NCBI RefSeq assembly: GCF_040358985.1
Contig: NZ_CP132932.1
Coordinates: 4,340,001 to 4,404,000 of the forward strand
Source: Tunturibacter empetritectus
GTDB lineage: Bacteria; Acidobacteriota; Terriglobia; Terriglobales; Acidobacteriaceae
Direction of reading: 5' to 3'
Length of the DNA stretch: 64,000 bases
Positions within the stretch are counted from its first letter, which is position 1. Each line of letters starts with the position of its first letter. The notes under the pieces were generated by a model. It saw only the letters and a program-made list of their open reading frames with translations. It was not told where the DNA came from and did not search any database. Both the position numbers and the translations under genes were made by a program. Positions 8,816 to 17,816 of this stretch are shown here, one piece after another.

Positions 8816-9973
8816 CTACCGCCGAACCGCCTCGATCGATACCGGAACCTGCTCCACAATCTCGATCTCGAACCCCTGCAACGCCGGCACATGCGTTGGC
8901 GTATTAGTCAGCAGCCGAATCTTATGAATCCCCAGGTCCGAAAGAATCTGGCCGCCCAACCCCACCTGCCGCAGCGTTCGATGCGCCCTGTCGTCGCTTC
9001 CCTCCCGAGCCCGCTGCTCCCGATGCAGCACAATCCGCGCCGGCGTAACTCCCCTGTCTGCTCCCCTGTCCACGCCAAAACCCGTGCTGCCATTGTGCAG
9101 ATACACCAGCGCCCCCCTGCCTGCCTGCGCAATCATCTTCAGCGACTGCTCCACCACCGCCCTGCAATCGCACAACGTCGTAGAGAAAACATCCCCCGCC
9201 AGGCAGTGCGTATGCACCCGCACCGGCACCGGTTCCTTGCCGCTCACATCGCCAAACACCAGCGCAATATGCGACTCCCCACCATCCACCTCGCTCTCAT
9301 AGGCGATCATGCGAAACTCTCCATGCGCCGTAGGCATCAACGACTCCGCGACGCGATGGATGTACCGTTCATTTTGTAACCGGTAACGGATCAAATCCGC
9401 CACCGTCACCATCAGCAGCCCATGCTCCGCGCAGAACTTCACCAGGTCCGGCACCCGCGCCATCGTGCCATCGTCATTCATAATCTCGCAGATCACACCA
9501 GCCGTAACTAGCCCAGCCATCCGCGCCAGATCCACCGAAGCCTCTGTCTGCCCGGCCCTCACCAGCACGCCACCCTTGCGCGCCCGCAACGGAAACACAT
9601 GCCCCGGCCGCGCCAGATCATGCGCTGTCGATCGCGGATCGATCGCCACCTTGATCGTATGCGCTCTGTCCGCCGCAGATATCCCCGTCGTCACACCCTC
9701 CCGCGCCTCGATGCTCTCCGTGAACGCAGTCCCAAACCGCGACGTGTTCTCCTGCGTCATCGGCCCCAGCCGCAGGTAATCCGCACGCTCCTCAGTGAGC
9801 GTCAGGCAGATCAAACCCCGGCCATACTTCGCCATAAAGTTGATCGCCTCCGGCGTGACAAACTCCGCAGCCAGCGTCAGGTCGCCCTCGTTCTCGCGGT
9901 CCTCGTCATCCACGACGACCACCATCCGGGCCGCCTTGATCTCGGCTACTGCCTCTGTCACGTCAGCAAACAT
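8816..9973 (-). CDS. ribBA: RibBA-type protein: DHBP synthase with degenerate GTP cyclohydrolase II domain
   Basis: About 385 residues. Residues 1-200 are a 3,4-dihydroxy-2-butanone 4-phosphate synthase: '[11 protein letters not shown]', 'RGLICLTLT', the '[21 protein letters not shown]' region and '[28 protein letters not shown]' in pieces. It converts ribulose 5-phosphate into the four-carbon unit for riboflavin. Residues about 210-385 follow the GTP cyclohydrolase II fold: three zinc Cys are kept ('[15 protein letters not shown]'). The catalytic stretch that normally reads RQEGRxxGL is '[14 protein letters not shown]', and the downstream ADxRxY region is replaced by '[14 protein letters not shown]'. 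Cyclohydrolase activity is therefore doubtful, and a separate RibA would be expected elsewhere. ATG 9973 was chosen (MFADVTEA) with a G-rich upstream site. The in-frame start at 10009 is less likely. Confidence 0.9.
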   Translation of the reverse strand: MFADVTEAVAEIKAARMVVVVDDEDRENEGDLTLAAEFVTPEAINFMAKYGRGLICLTLTEERADYLRLGPMTQENTSRFGTAFTESIEAREGVTTGISAADRAHTIKVAIDPRSTAHDLARPGHVFPLRARKGGVLVRAGQTEASVDLARMAGLVTAGVICEIMNDDGTMARVPDLVKFCAEHGLLMVTVADLIRYRLQNERYIHRVAESLMPTAHGEFRMIAYESEVDGGESHIALVFGDVSGKEPVPVRVHTHCLAGDVFSTTLCDCRAVVEQSLKMIAQAGRGALVYLHNGSTGFGVDRGADRGVTPARIVLHREQRAREGSDDRAHRTLRQVGLGGQILSDLGIHKIRLLTNTPTHVPALQGFEIEIVEQVPVSIEAVRR

Positions 9974-10099
9974 AGTCCCCGCCTTCCACTTGCATCTCTT
10001 TCGACGCATCCCATCTTACGTCCGTCGCAAAAAAGAAACGCCACCCGCAATGGGCAGCGTCTTCTTTTTACAATCCGATGACAAGATCCAAACAACCAC

Positions 10100-10327
10100 T
10101 TACAGCGTGGACTCAATCTCAAATCCCCATGCCTCAAGCAGCGCCTCAGGAATGTACTTCGAATTCTTGTTTCTGCGGGCCCACTCACGAAGCCGGGTCG
10201 AGCGAATGTACTGGTCGGGCGTTAGCTTGAACTCCTTCACAACCTGCTCGAACGATGTTACCGTTGGAACAACCGGCCCGATCGGCTCAGGCTTGCCCCA
10301 GTTGGGATTTCCACGACGCTTTGCCAT
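10100..10327 (-). CDS. Small hypothetical protein, 75 aa
   Basis: A basic, soluble 75-residue protein beginning [13 protein letters not shown] and ending [10 protein letters not shown]. It contains '[41 protein letters not shown]' (quoted in part), a predicted helical region rich in Arg and Lys that could bind nucleic acid. No family is recognised. It stands between ribBA and the S10 peptidase on the same strand, with about 130-base gaps on both sides, so it is probably transcribed alone. The coding call rests on codon usage like its neighbours and a purine-rich GAAAAAGAT before the ATG. Confidence 0.65.
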   Translation of the reverse strand: MAKRRGNPNWGKPEPIGPVVPTVTSFEQVVKEFKLTPDQYIRSTRLREWARRNKNSKYIPEALLEAWGFEIESTL

Positions 10328-10455
10328 ATCTTTTTCAGTACCTCTTCACAATTTGATTTCCGCACTCGGCGTTTTGCACACTGGGAAAGAAACGCAACCT
10401 TCATTCTAAGGCTTTTATCCGGCAAAAGCAAGCGTTTTGCCCTATCTCTCAAGCG

Positions 10456-12054
10456 CTAGCGCTGTTGAGCCAGAGCGTAGAACTTCGCCATATCCGCCTT
10501 CATCTCCTTCAACGCATCCACATTCAGATAGACCATATGACCCGCCGGATAGTAACCAAACTGCACATTATTCACTAGCTTCTCCGGCAGATCCATGTGG
10601 CTCAGGTCGTACTCCGTTGAAAAGAAGGGCGTAGCCAGGTCGAAATACCCATTCGCCGAGAACACCCTCAACCTGGGATTTTTGCGCATCGCATCCGCCA
10701 GATCCACCGCCACATCCGGCGCCAACTGTTCCCCACCCCTCCCCGGCCCGCTGCCGGGAGCCTTGTGTTTGAAGTCCCAGTTCTCATTCAGCCCCGGCCC
10801 CGACGTGTAATAAGGCTCCTGGCTCAGATACTTCAGCTCCTTCTGAAGGTACTCATGAAACGCCCCAACATACACCCCGCTAATCCCTGTATCCGAAGGA
10901 TCGTACCCAGGACTCTCCCCGGCCGAGTCCACATCCCATCCCATGAACCGCGCATCGTACCGCCCCAGCGTCCGCTCCTCCCCACGCAGCAGCTCCTTAC
11001 GAAACCGCGTGGCCGAGATTCGCAGCTTCGTCTCCTTCACATACTCCACGCTCAACCCGGTAATCGCCGCCAGCTTTGCAGCTATCGCATCGAACTCCGC
11101 AGTCGGCAGCTTGTCTCCGTGCTGTAAGGCCTCTGCATAAGGTCCACGCGCAAAGACTCTAGCCTGCTCCACCCAATCCGCCAGACTCAAACTCGTCTTC
11201 ACTTTATGGTAGTGATACGCGATCGCCGCGAACGAAGGCACATATCCAATCGCCTCATAGTCCAGCCCAGGACTACGCCGGTTATAGTTCAGAATCGACG
11301 ACAACAGTGTCACCCCATTGAACTCGATCCCGTCGTTCTGCAGCGCACTCACCAGCCCACCCGACCGCGTCGTTCCATACGACTCCCCAAATAAAAACTT
11401 CGGCGAGTTCCACCGTTGATTCGCCGTGATGTACCGCACAATAAACTTCTTGAACGCAAGAATGTCCTGATCGGTCCCAGCAAAGTCCTTCACCGTCCCC
11501 TTGCCCACCCCGCGCGAGTACCCTGTCAGCGGCGCATCGATAAATACCAGGTCGCTCTTATCAAGCAGGCTGTACTGATTCTGCACCCACTCAAACGGCG
11601 CCGGCCCCGTCGCCTCCGGGCTCTGTGTCACCACGCGCACCGGCCCAAACGATCCCATGTGCAGCCAGATCGTCGCCGCCCCAGGCCCACCGTTATAAAA
11701 GAACGTCACCGGGCGACTCTTCGCCTCAACCCCATCCTCCGTGTAGGCCACATAGAAGATGCTCCCATTTGCCTTATCCTGATCGTCCCGTATCAGCAGA
11801 TTTCCCGCGGTAGCCGTGTAGTGAACCAACCGCCCGCCCGCGGCCCACTCATGCCTGGTCACCGAACTCGTCTCTGGCGGAACAGGCACACTCGCCTCTT
11901 CCTTCTTCGCGTCTACATCGCCCAAAGTCTTTGCCTTGCTCTCCGGTGTCTGCGAGAACACAGGCACGACCGCACCAACCATCAACCCCACCGCAGCGAC
12001 AATGCAAAACATACGAGATACCGCAAGAAATCTGGTTGCTCTGATCTGAATCAA
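10456..12054 (-). CDS. S10 family serine carboxypeptidase, secreted
   Basis: About 532 residues with a signal peptide ending near VPVFSQ. The alpha/beta-hydrolase S10 signatures are present: oxyanion segment 'TFFYNGGPGAATIWLHMGSFGP', nucleophile Ser in 'FGESYGTTRSGGL', Asp in 'NGYFDLATPF' and His in 'YPAGHMVYLN'. The 'IDAPLTGYSRG' loop replaces the usual 'DQPxGTGFS'. It should remove C-terminal residues from peptides in the periplasm or outside the cell, at acidic pH. The start is uncertain: TTG 12054 has GGGAGA six bases upstream and gives a normal n-region; TTG 12096 and ATG 12012 are alternatives. Confidence 0.88.
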   Translation of the reverse strand: MIQIRATRFLAVSRMFCIVAAVGLMVGAVVPVFSQTPESKAKTLGDVDAKKEEASVPVPPETSSVTRHEWAAGGRLVHYTATAGNLLIRDDQDKANGSIFYVAYTEDGVEAKSRPVTFFYNGGPGAATIWLHMGSFGPVRVVTQSPEATGPAPFEWVQNQYSLLDKSDLVFIDAPLTGYSRGVGKGTVKDFAGTDQDILAFKKFIVRYITANQRWNSPKFLFGESYGTTRSGGLVSALQNDGIEFNGVTLLSSILNYNRRSPGLDYEAIGYVPSFAAIAYHYHKVKTSLSLADWVEQARVFARGPYAEALQHGDKLPTAEFDAIAAKLAAITGLSVEYVKETKLRISATRFRKELLRGEERTLGRYDARFMGWDVDSAGESPGYDPSDTGISGVYVGAFHEYLQKELKYLSQEPYYTSGPGLNENWDFKHKAPGSGPGRGGEQLAPDVAVDLADAMRKNPRLRVFSANGYFDLATPFFSTEYDLSHMDLPEKLVNNVQFGYYPAGHMVYLNVDALKEMKADMAKFYALAQQR

Positions 12055-12122
12055 TCCCACTCTCCCGGAACATACCGTCTCAACCTCACAGATCAAACCT
12101 CATTGGAACCAACGGCCCTTGT

Positions 12123-12335
12123 ATGGACGCGATCATCATACCTTTCCGGCTGCCTGCCACAGCGTCTACCGGCATGCATCTTTTCCAGAGGGTCACGTCT
12201 GACTCTTCGTCTCGAATCCGCCACACAGCGCGAGAGATCGGCATCACCGGCGCTGCCGCGGCAGTAGGCAACGCCACCGGCAAACGCATCCGCGACTACC
12301 ACATCACAGTGGACAAGATCATGCAGACCACATGA
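12123..12335 (+). pseudogene. Relic of the C-terminus of a xanthine dehydrogenase-family molybdenum subunit
   Basis: The plus-strand frame here ends with 'REIGITGAAAAVGNATGKRIRDYHITVDKIM'-like sequence (in part: EIGITGAAAAVGN, then ATGKRIRDYHIT). This matches the usual C-terminal end of xanthine dehydrogenase/aldehyde oxidase molybdopterin subunits ('GEIGIxGxAAAIANAVxHATGKRxRDLPITxDKLL'), with about four residues missing inside. Nothing upstream in any frame continues the 700-residue enzyme; the first 35 residues look random. It appears to be the last remnant of a deleted gene. The segment of real similarity is about 12226-12335. Confidence 0.55.
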
Positions 12336-12343
12336 CTCTCTAG

Positions 12344-12446
12344 TCCCGATCAACGGGGTGACACGAGTAGTTCACCAGGGAAGAAAAGGTATACAAGTCG
12401 CGAAGTGACGGCACTCCGCGCGGGAGGGCCGTCCGGCAGGACATCA
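12344..12446 (+). repeat. Multi-hairpin intergenic element, copy A
   Basis: This lies between the xdh relic and the convergent rhodanese gene, overlapping that gene's stop codon. Hairpins in order: CCC/GGG around GATCAAC; GTCGC-GAA-GTGAC (12397-12409, one G·T pair); CTCC-GCGCG-GGAG (12414-12426); GTCC-GGCA-GGAC (12431-12442). Conserved linker: GGTATACAA before the second hairpin. It belongs to a five-copy family in this window. Confidence 0.75.
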
Positions 12447-12890
12447 AGCCGTATCAAGATGAAATGGAGTAGTGTATCTCTCCACTGGATACCCCTTCGC
12501 CTTCCAGGCATCCAGCCCGCCCTTCAAAAATTTAATCTTCGTAAAGTTCAACGCCAAAGCCCTCTCTAGGATCATCCGGCTCGTACTCTGACTGATGCAG
12601 GTGCAGTAGATCACCGAATCTTTTTCTTTCGGAATCAACGAAGCCTGCTCAACAATCTCCTTTGGAGCAAGCCTCTTCGCTCCAGGAATAATCTCCGAGT
12701 GTGCCAGCAGATCCAGCGGCTGGCGAACATCGAACAGCAGAATATCCGAGTTCTTTTCCAGAAGATCGTAAAGAGCATCCGCCTCGATGCTGTGTGCCTC
12801 CAACTCACGCCTCCGTCGCAACTGCCTGATCCGTAGCAAACCGAACAGCAGAACCAGGAACCCAACCACGCAAATCGCAATCAGATACAT
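12444..12890 (-). CDS. Membrane-anchored rhodanese-like protein
   Basis: 148 residues. Residues 1-20 form one transmembrane helix followed by a basic stop-transfer (RIRQLRRRRE), so the domain faces the cytoplasm or is anchored to the membrane. Residues 35-140 are a rhodanese fold: 'ILLFDVRQPLDLLAHSEIIPGAKRL', the active-site loop 'YCTCISQSTSRM' with the catalytic Cys, and 'LKGGLDAWKAKGYPVE'. Rhodaneses carry sulfane sulfur as a Cys persulfide. A second Cys in the loop (CTC) could serve redox relay. GGAGGAGG lies just before the ATG. It stands alone; the sulfur partner is unknown. Its 3' end abuts a multi-hairpin element. Confidence 0.85.
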   Translation of the reverse strand: MYLIAICVVGFLVLLFGLLRIRQLRRRRELEAHSIEADALYDLLEKNSDILLFDVRQPLDLLAHSEIIPGAKRLAPKEIVEQASLIPKEKDSVIYCTCISQSTSRMILERALALNFTKIKFLKGGLDAWKAKGYPVERYTTPFHLDTA

Positions 12891-13067
12891 ACTGCCTCCT
12901 CCACCGCGCCCTTTAGTTCTATCTGATCATTTCCTTGTCACAAAAGATGCGGGAAATTCCAGCCAGTTCTGCGACCCACGTCACAATTGTTTTGAAACCC
13001 ATGAGATAGCAGGACACATGCTACTCTCTCCGTGATACTGAATATCAACCGACGATGGACATCAAGC

Positions 13068-13541
13068 ATGAGGACCCTCGCACAACTCAGTCTGGCTCTC
13101 TTGTTCACCGCTTGCATCGTGCCTGGCACTCAGGCCAGTCAACGATCGGCGTCCTCCCCGCCTGACGCTCATCAAACCCTCCCGGCAAAACCATCCCGTC
13201 CCAATCCAGACTCCGCCGGCAATTATCACGCAGGAGACGGCGTTACGGCTCCCAAGCTGATCCACTCCGTCGAACCGGAGTTCTCGGACAAGGCTCGGAA
13301 GAAGAAAGTCGGAGGCAACTGCCTTGTCTCTTTCATCGTTCGCACAGATGGCACACCCACAGACATACACCTCACGAGATCAATCGCCGATTCAGTCCCA
13401 CAGAAGGACCGAGAGGTCGCGCTTACTCTCGATCAAAACTGTGTCAAAGCGGTGGAGCAGTATCGGTTCGAACCCGCAAGCTATCGCGGCAGTCCTGTTC
13501 CGTTTGAGCTTAAGGTCGAAGTGAACTTCCGGATCTACTAG
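13068..13541 (+). CDS. Exported TonB C-terminal domain protein
   Basis: About 157 residues from ATG 13068; GTG 13032 is an in-frame alternative. A signal peptide (MRTLAQLSLALLFTACIVPG, then TQA) is followed by a short Pro/Ser linker and a TonB_C domain: 'HSVEPEFSDKARKKKVGGNCLVSFIVRTDGTPTDI', 'AVEQYRFEPASYRGSPVPFELKVEVNF' in pieces. It lacks the N-terminal membrane anchor and the long periplasmic spacer of TonB. It probably works as a free periplasmic protein rather than coupling to ExbBD. Two similar proteins are found at 47.7 and 49.9 kb. Confidence 0.85.
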   Translation: MRTLAQLSLALLFTACIVPGTQASQRSASSPPDAHQTLPAKPSRPNPDSAGNYHAGDGVTAPKLIHSVEPEFSDKARKKKVGGNCLVSFIVRTDGTPTDIHLTRSIADSVPQKDREVALTLDQNCVKAVEQYRFEPASYRGSPVPFELKVEVNFRIY

Positions 13542-13648
13542 ACCCATCCCGAACTTCCACTACGCATCCCACTCGAGCCGCCTACCAGGTGTTCCCATCA
13601 GCCACTTCGCCCTCACGCGAAGATTATGCGAAACTCGAAGCAAGCCGC

Positions 13649-16153
13649 ATGAACCTTACCTCCCTGCTCCACAAGACCTTCGGCCATGAATCCTTCCGCG
13701 CCAACCAGGAAGCCGTCTGCCGCGCCGCCACCGACGGACGCGACGTCCTGCTCGTCATGCCCACAGGAGCAGGAAAGTCTCTCTGCTACCAGCTCCCCGC
13801 CATCGCCCGTGGCGGCACTGCCCTCGTCATCTCCCCCCTCATCGCCCTTATGGACGATCAGGCCACCAAACTCACCGCCGCCGGCCTCCGCGTCGCTCGC
13901 ATCCACTCCGGCCTCTCCCGTGACCAAGCCCGCCAGGCCTGCCGCGACTACCTCGACGGCACCCTCCAGTTCCTCTTTATCGCACCCGAGCGCATGCGCG
14001 TCCCAAACTTCCCCGAGATGCTTGCCCGCCGCAAGCCATCTCTCATCGCCATCGACGAGGCCCACTGCATCTCCGCCTGGGGTCACGACTTTCGCCCCGA
14101 CTACCGCACCCTCGGCGACTTCCTCCCCGCCCTGCGCCCCGCCCCCGTCATCGCTCTCACCGCCACCGCCACACCCACCGTTCAACGCGACATCATCACC
14201 CAGCTCAAACTCACCCAACCCGACCTCTTCATCCACGGCTTCCGCCGCCACAACCTCGCCATCGAAGTCGTCGAGCTCTCCAAGCCGCGCCGCAACGAGT
14301 TCACCGCCAACCTCCTCAAAGAAAAATCCAACCGCCCCGCCATCGTCTACGCACCCTCGCGCAAAGCCGCGGAAGAACTCGCCTCCTCACTCGGTGGAAG
14401 CGCCGCTGCCTATCACGCCGGCCTCGACCCCGCAACACGCGAGCGTGTCCAACGACACTTCCTCTCGGGAAACCTCGAAGTAGTCGTCGCAACCATCGCC
14501 TTCGGTATGGGCATCGACAAAGCCGACGTCCGCACCGTAGTCCACACCGCGCTGCCCGGCTCGGTCGAGCAGTACTACCAGGAGATCGGCCGCGCCGGAC
14601 GCGACGGCCAACCGTCCCGCACCGTGCTTCTTCACTCCTTCGCCGACCGCAAGATGCATGACTTCTTCCTGGAGCGCGATTACCCCGCTATAACCGATCT
14701 CACCCGCGTTGCCGCCCTCCTCTCCGACGACTACCAGATGCCCGACCTCCTCCGCCAGCGCCTCAAGATGGACGCCGAGACCTTCGACAAAGCCGTTGAA
14801 AAACTCATCGCTCAAGGCGCAGCCAACATCGACATGGGTGGCAACGTCCGTGCCGCCGAAGACGCCCCCCGCAGCGCAGCCTGGCGCAAAGGCTACGACG
14901 AACAGATCAACTTTCGCCGTTCCCAGATCGACCGCATGGTCCAGTTCGCCGAATCCGCACAGTGCCGCATGGCCGCGCTCATCCAACACTTCGGCGACAC
15001 CGCCGACGGTCTCCGCCCCTGCGGCCACTGCGACTTCTGCTCCCCACAAAGCGCCACAGCCCAAACCTTCCGCCAACCCACCACCGAAGAAGAACGCCAA
15101 CTCCGCGCCATCCTCCGCGCATTGGACGGCCAAACCCGCGCCACCGGTAAACTCCACACCGAACTCACCACCGGCCCCCTGCGTAACACCCCTGCCGCCG
15201 ACCGAAAAGTCTTCGACACCCTCCTCGACGCCTTAACCCGTGCAGGACTCATAACGTTAAATTCAGACCAGTGGACCAACCCCGAAGGCAACGTAATCAA
15301 TTACAAAAAAGCCTCACTCACCCACGAAGGCCGCACCCTCACCGGCCCATTGCCACCCGACCTTTTCCTCAAAGACGCCGGTACAACGACCTCAACCCCG
15401 CGCAAGAAATCCGGAGCAAGCAGTAAACCCTCCAAGGCCTCTCTCAAAGCCGAACGCGAACAAACCATCGCAGCCTACACTCCCGCACAAAGATCTCTTG
15501 AAACAAATCTCCGCGATTGGCGAAAGGCCGAAGCTGCAAAGACAGGCAAACCCGCCTTCATGGTCTTGTCCGATGCTGTCCTCAATGCGATAGTCCTCAC
15601 TCGCCCCACCACCATTCCATCACTCGTGCAACTCCCAGGCATCGGCCCGCGCATCGCCGACACCCATGGCGCCACGATCATCGCCCTCTGCCGCGCCGAA
15701 GCTTCCTCCTCTCCGCCGATCACGACCGAAAAAGAACCGTCTTCACGACCGCACATTACAAGCAAGCTGAAGACCCTGCAATCGACCGCACCAAGAAAAG
15801 AATCGTCATCTTGGCCGGAGCGCAGCGGAGTGGAAAGACCCCCGCATTTTGCTGTAAACGGGACAACCTCCGCTTCTAGCGAAACCTTTCACCGCCAACG
15901 CATCACCACCACCGAACCCACCGGCGTCCTTACCCCCAGGCAGCAGGAGCTTGACGACCGCCTCCGCGAGTGGCGGAAATCCGAGTCCGAGCGTCTCAAC
16001 CTCCCACTCTTCTTCGTCCTCGCCTCCACCACCCTCCGCAACATAGTTCTCGCGCACCCGCAAAGCCTTACGCAGCTAAAGTCCGTCCACGGTCTAGGCC
16101 TCGACAAGATCGAAAAGTTCGGCCCGGGAATCATCCAGGTTTGCACTACCTAA
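13649..16153 (+). CDS. recQ: ATP-dependent DNA helicase RecQ with two HRDC domains
   Basis: About 834 residues from ATG 13649 (MNLTSLLHKTFG, the usual RecQ beginning); an in-frame GTG lies at 13589. Helicase motifs: Walker A 'MPTGAGKSLCYQ' (about 37-48), 'DEAHCISAWGHDFRPDY' (about 135), 'LTATATP', 'AFGMGIDKADVR' and 'QEIGRAGRDG'. The RecQ zinc site follows (Cys in 'CRMAAL', then 'CGHCDFC', about 438-464). Two HRDC domains lie at about 611-680 and 764-834, each with 'LREWRK' or 'LRDWRK'. The segment between them (about 719-741, DNA 15803-15870) is translated from a dispersed genomic repeat. It unwinds DNA 3' to 5' in recombination and fork repair. Confidence 0.95.
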   Translation: MNLTSLLHKTFGHESFRANQEAVCRAATDGRDVLLVMPTGAGKSLCYQLPAIARGGTALVISPLIALMDDQATKLTAAGLRVARIHSGLSRDQARQACRDYLDGTLQFLFIAPERMRVPNFPEMLARRKPSLIAIDEAHCISAWGHDFRPDYRTLGDFLPALRPAPVIALTATATPTVQRDIITQLKLTQPDLFIHGFRRHNLAIEVVELSKPRRNEFTANLLKEKSNRPAIVYAPSRKAAEELASSLGGSAAAYHAGLDPATRERVQRHFLSGNLEVVVATIAFGMGIDKADVRTVVHTALPGSVEQYYQEIGRAGRDGQPSRTVLLHSFADRKMHDFFLERDYPAITDLTRVAALLSDDYQMPDLLRQRLKMDAETFDKAVEKLIAQGAANIDMGGNVRAAEDAPRSAAWRKGYDEQINFRRSQIDRMVQFAESAQCRMAALIQHFGDTADGLRPCGHCDFCSPQSATAQTFRQPTTEEERQLRAILRALDGQTRATGKLHTELTTGPLRNTPAADRKVFDTLLDALTRAGLITLNSDQWTNPEGNVINYKKASLTHEGRTLTGPLPPDLFLKDAGTTTSTPRKKSGASSKPSKASLKAEREQTIAAYTPAQRSLETNLRDWRKAEAAKTGKPAFMVLSDAVLNAIVLTRPTTIPSLVQLPGIGPRIADTHGATIIALCRAEASSSPPITTEKEPSSRPHITSKLKTLQSTAPRKESSSWPERSGVERPPHFAVNGTTSASSETFHRQRITTTEPTGVLTPRQQELDDRLREWRKSESERLNLPLFFVLASTTLRNIVLAHPQSLTQLKSVHGLGLDKIEKFGPGIIQVCTT
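15803..15870 (+). repeat. Dispersed repeat embedded in frame within recQ
   Basis: The bases from ATCGTCATCTTGGCCGG to CCCCCGCATTTTG match the intergenic repeat at 6635-6706 in order and spacing, except for the hairpin stem. Here the repeat is read in frame as 'SSSWPERSGVERPPHFA', linking the two HRDC domains. It appears to be a repeat insertion that kept the reading frame open. Confidence 0.6.
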
Positions 16154-16216
16154 AACAAACTGAATCCCTATTCATTCATCCCTCTCTGTGCTAACGTCCG
16201 AAGCACAGGTCGATCT

Positions 16217-16750
16217 ATGAGCGAAGACATAAACCTCCCCGACAACGCCCGCCACACCCCCCTCTCCATGGACGGCAATCCCACCATCGACGAGCGTGCC
16301 AACCACTGCTTCGGCTGCGGCCCCGCCAACCCCCAGGGTCTCCATCTCCGCTTCACCACCGACATCTCAAATCCCCAGGCCATCACCGCCACCTGCCACT
16401 TCCAGCTCGACCGAATGCACGAAGGCCCGCCGGGCCACATCCACGGTGGCATCGTCGCCGCGCTCCTCGACGAGGCCATGAGCAAGCTTAACCGCCCCCT
16501 GAACGTCCTCGCCATGACCCGACACATGGAGATCGACTACCTCCGCCCAGCGCCGCTCTACAAGCCGTTAGTCCTCATAGGCCGCCATCTCAGCCGTCCA
16601 GCAAAAGCCGACGGCACTCCTGGTCGCAAGCTCTTCCATCAGGGCGAGATCCAGCTCCCGGACGGCACAGTCCTGGCCCGCAGTAAGGGACTCTTCATAG
16701 CCATAGACGAAAAGCTCTTAGCTGCCGGCTTGGCCCAAACCGAAATCTAG
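16217..16750 (+). CDS. PaaI-type hotdog-fold thioesterase
   Basis: 177 residues with a single hotdog domain. The N-terminal 'CFGCGPANPQGLHLRF' and the central 'HIHGGIVAALLDEAMSK' match the PaaI/4HBT group, in which the His-Gly-Gly loop and the acidic residue on the long helix form the acyl-CoA site. 'LVLIGRH' and 'VLARSKGLFIAI' are the later strands. It probably hydrolyses a short or aromatic acyl-CoA in the cytoplasm; the substrate is unknown. ATG 16217 was taken, with AGG eight bases before. It sits 60 bases after recQ and may be cotranscribed with it. Confidence 0.85.
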   Translation: MSEDINLPDNARHTPLSMDGNPTIDERANHCFGCGPANPQGLHLRFTTDISNPQAITATCHFQLDRMHEGPPGHIHGGIVAALLDEAMSKLNRPLNVLAMTRHMEIDYLRPAPLYKPLVLIGRHLSRPAKADGTPGRKLFHQGEIQLPDGTVLARSKGLFIAIDEKLLAAGLAQTEI

Positions 16751-16796
16751 CTGTCCAAGTAGCCCAACGGCCGACCGCATGCAGTTGATACCAACA

Positions 16797-16853
16797 CCGG
16801 TATACACGCCACGAAGTAGCCGCCCCACGCCAACTGCTGGGGCAGGACAAGCG
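16797..16853 (+). repeat. Multi-hairpin intergenic element, diverged copy B
   Basis: This lies between the convergent thioesterase and glycosyltransferase genes. It keeps GGTATACAC, the CCAC-GAA-GTAG hairpin region (pairing partly kept), a longer CCCCA...TGGGG stem and the terminal GGCAGGACAAG. The left arm of the last hairpin is lost. It is the most diverged of the five copies. Confidence 0.5.
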
Positions 16854-16875
16854 CAGCACACAGGGCAGCAGCTAA

Positions 16876-17595
16876 CTACCCAGCTTCACCCCAGTACCCC
16901 TGATCCTCCAGAAAGTACTCCTCATCCCACGTATGCACCATCGTCTTGAAGAACATCCACACCATCCGCCAATGACCCAGCTTCTGAAACCGCCGGTTCG
17001 TCGTCAGCACCCGCCCCCGCACAATGCGAAACCGCTGCCGCGCCACGCCCTTCGATAGCAGATAGTCCTCCGCAAACAGAGCCCGCTCATTGAACCCACC
17101 CAGCGCCCAAAAAACCTCGCGGTCAAATAACATAAACATTCCCGTAGCGAACGGCTTCGTAAACGACCCCACCCTCTGCATCAGGTTATTTCCCGCGTAC
17201 AGCAGATCATCGAATAGACTTCCCTGCCGGCAGGCAATATTTGTCGTAGCCAGGTGCAATCCCCGCCGTTCCATTCGCCAGAGCGCCCGTCGCAACAGCG
17301 TAGGCTCAGGCAGCTCCACATCCGCATCCAGAAACAGCACATACTTTGTAGTCGCCAGCTTAGCCCCCGCATTGCGTCCAACCGAAGGCAGCCCACCCGG
17401 CACCACCTCCACCGCCAACCGGTCGCGAAAGCCCAGCGCCACCTCTACCGTTCCATCAGTCGAACCCGCATCCGCCACCAGTACCCGCGTCTGCGCCATC
17501 CTCGCATAGTCCTGTCGGCAAAGAGATTCCAGCAGTCTAGGAAGCATCGTCACTTCGTTCTTGGCAGGAATCACGATCGTCAGTTCACCAACCAT
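16876..17595 (-). CDS. Family 2 glycosyltransferase
   Basis: About 239 residues from ATG 17595, with GGAGG seven bases upstream; the extension to 17658 lacks an SD. The GT-A fold is clear: 'LTIVIPAKNEVTMLPRLLESL' in part, 'VLVADAGSTDGTVEVAL', 'PSVGRNAGAKLATTKYVLFLDADVELP' in part with the DxD motif. The acceptor-side residues 'ALGGFNERALFAEDYLLSKG' also follow. It lacks transmembrane helices except possibly a short C-terminal hydrophobic patch ('WRMVWMFF'). It would transfer a sugar from a nucleotide donor onto a lipid, glycan or small acceptor. No polysaccharide cluster surrounds it. Confidence 0.88.
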   Translation of the reverse strand: MVGELTIVIPAKNEVTMLPRLLESLCRQDYARMAQTRVLVADAGSTDGTVEVALGFRDRLAVEVVPGGLPSVGRNAGAKLATTKYVLFLDADVELPEPTLLRRALWRMERRGLHLATTNIACRQGSLFDDLLYAGNNLMQRVGSFTKPFATGMFMLFDREVFWALGGFNERALFAEDYLLSKGVARQRFRIVRGRVLTTNRRFQKLGHWRMVWMFFKTMVHTWDEEYFLEDQGYWGEAG

Positions 17596-17816
17596 CCAGA
17601 GGCCTCCGTCGAGGCCCACATACCGCCCCGTAAGCGCAGCTTGAGGCCGCGACCTCACTGCCCTGATAAATTGCAGTTGAATTTTCAGTCAAATCCACCC
17701 TTGTTGACTCAACCTGGACAACATTGATTTTGGGTAAGCATCAACCGTAATCAGGAACCATAGGGATCCATTCAACGTACCTCAAGGCACACATTCCATA
17801 CCGAGGCGCTTACAAA

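Noticed and set aside
13613-15300. Long antisense and shifted frames within recQ
   Set aside because: They mirror the strong C-ending codon use of recQ; they lack family motifs, and their composition (Gly/Val/Asp or Pro/Ser/Thr-rich) is that of shadows.
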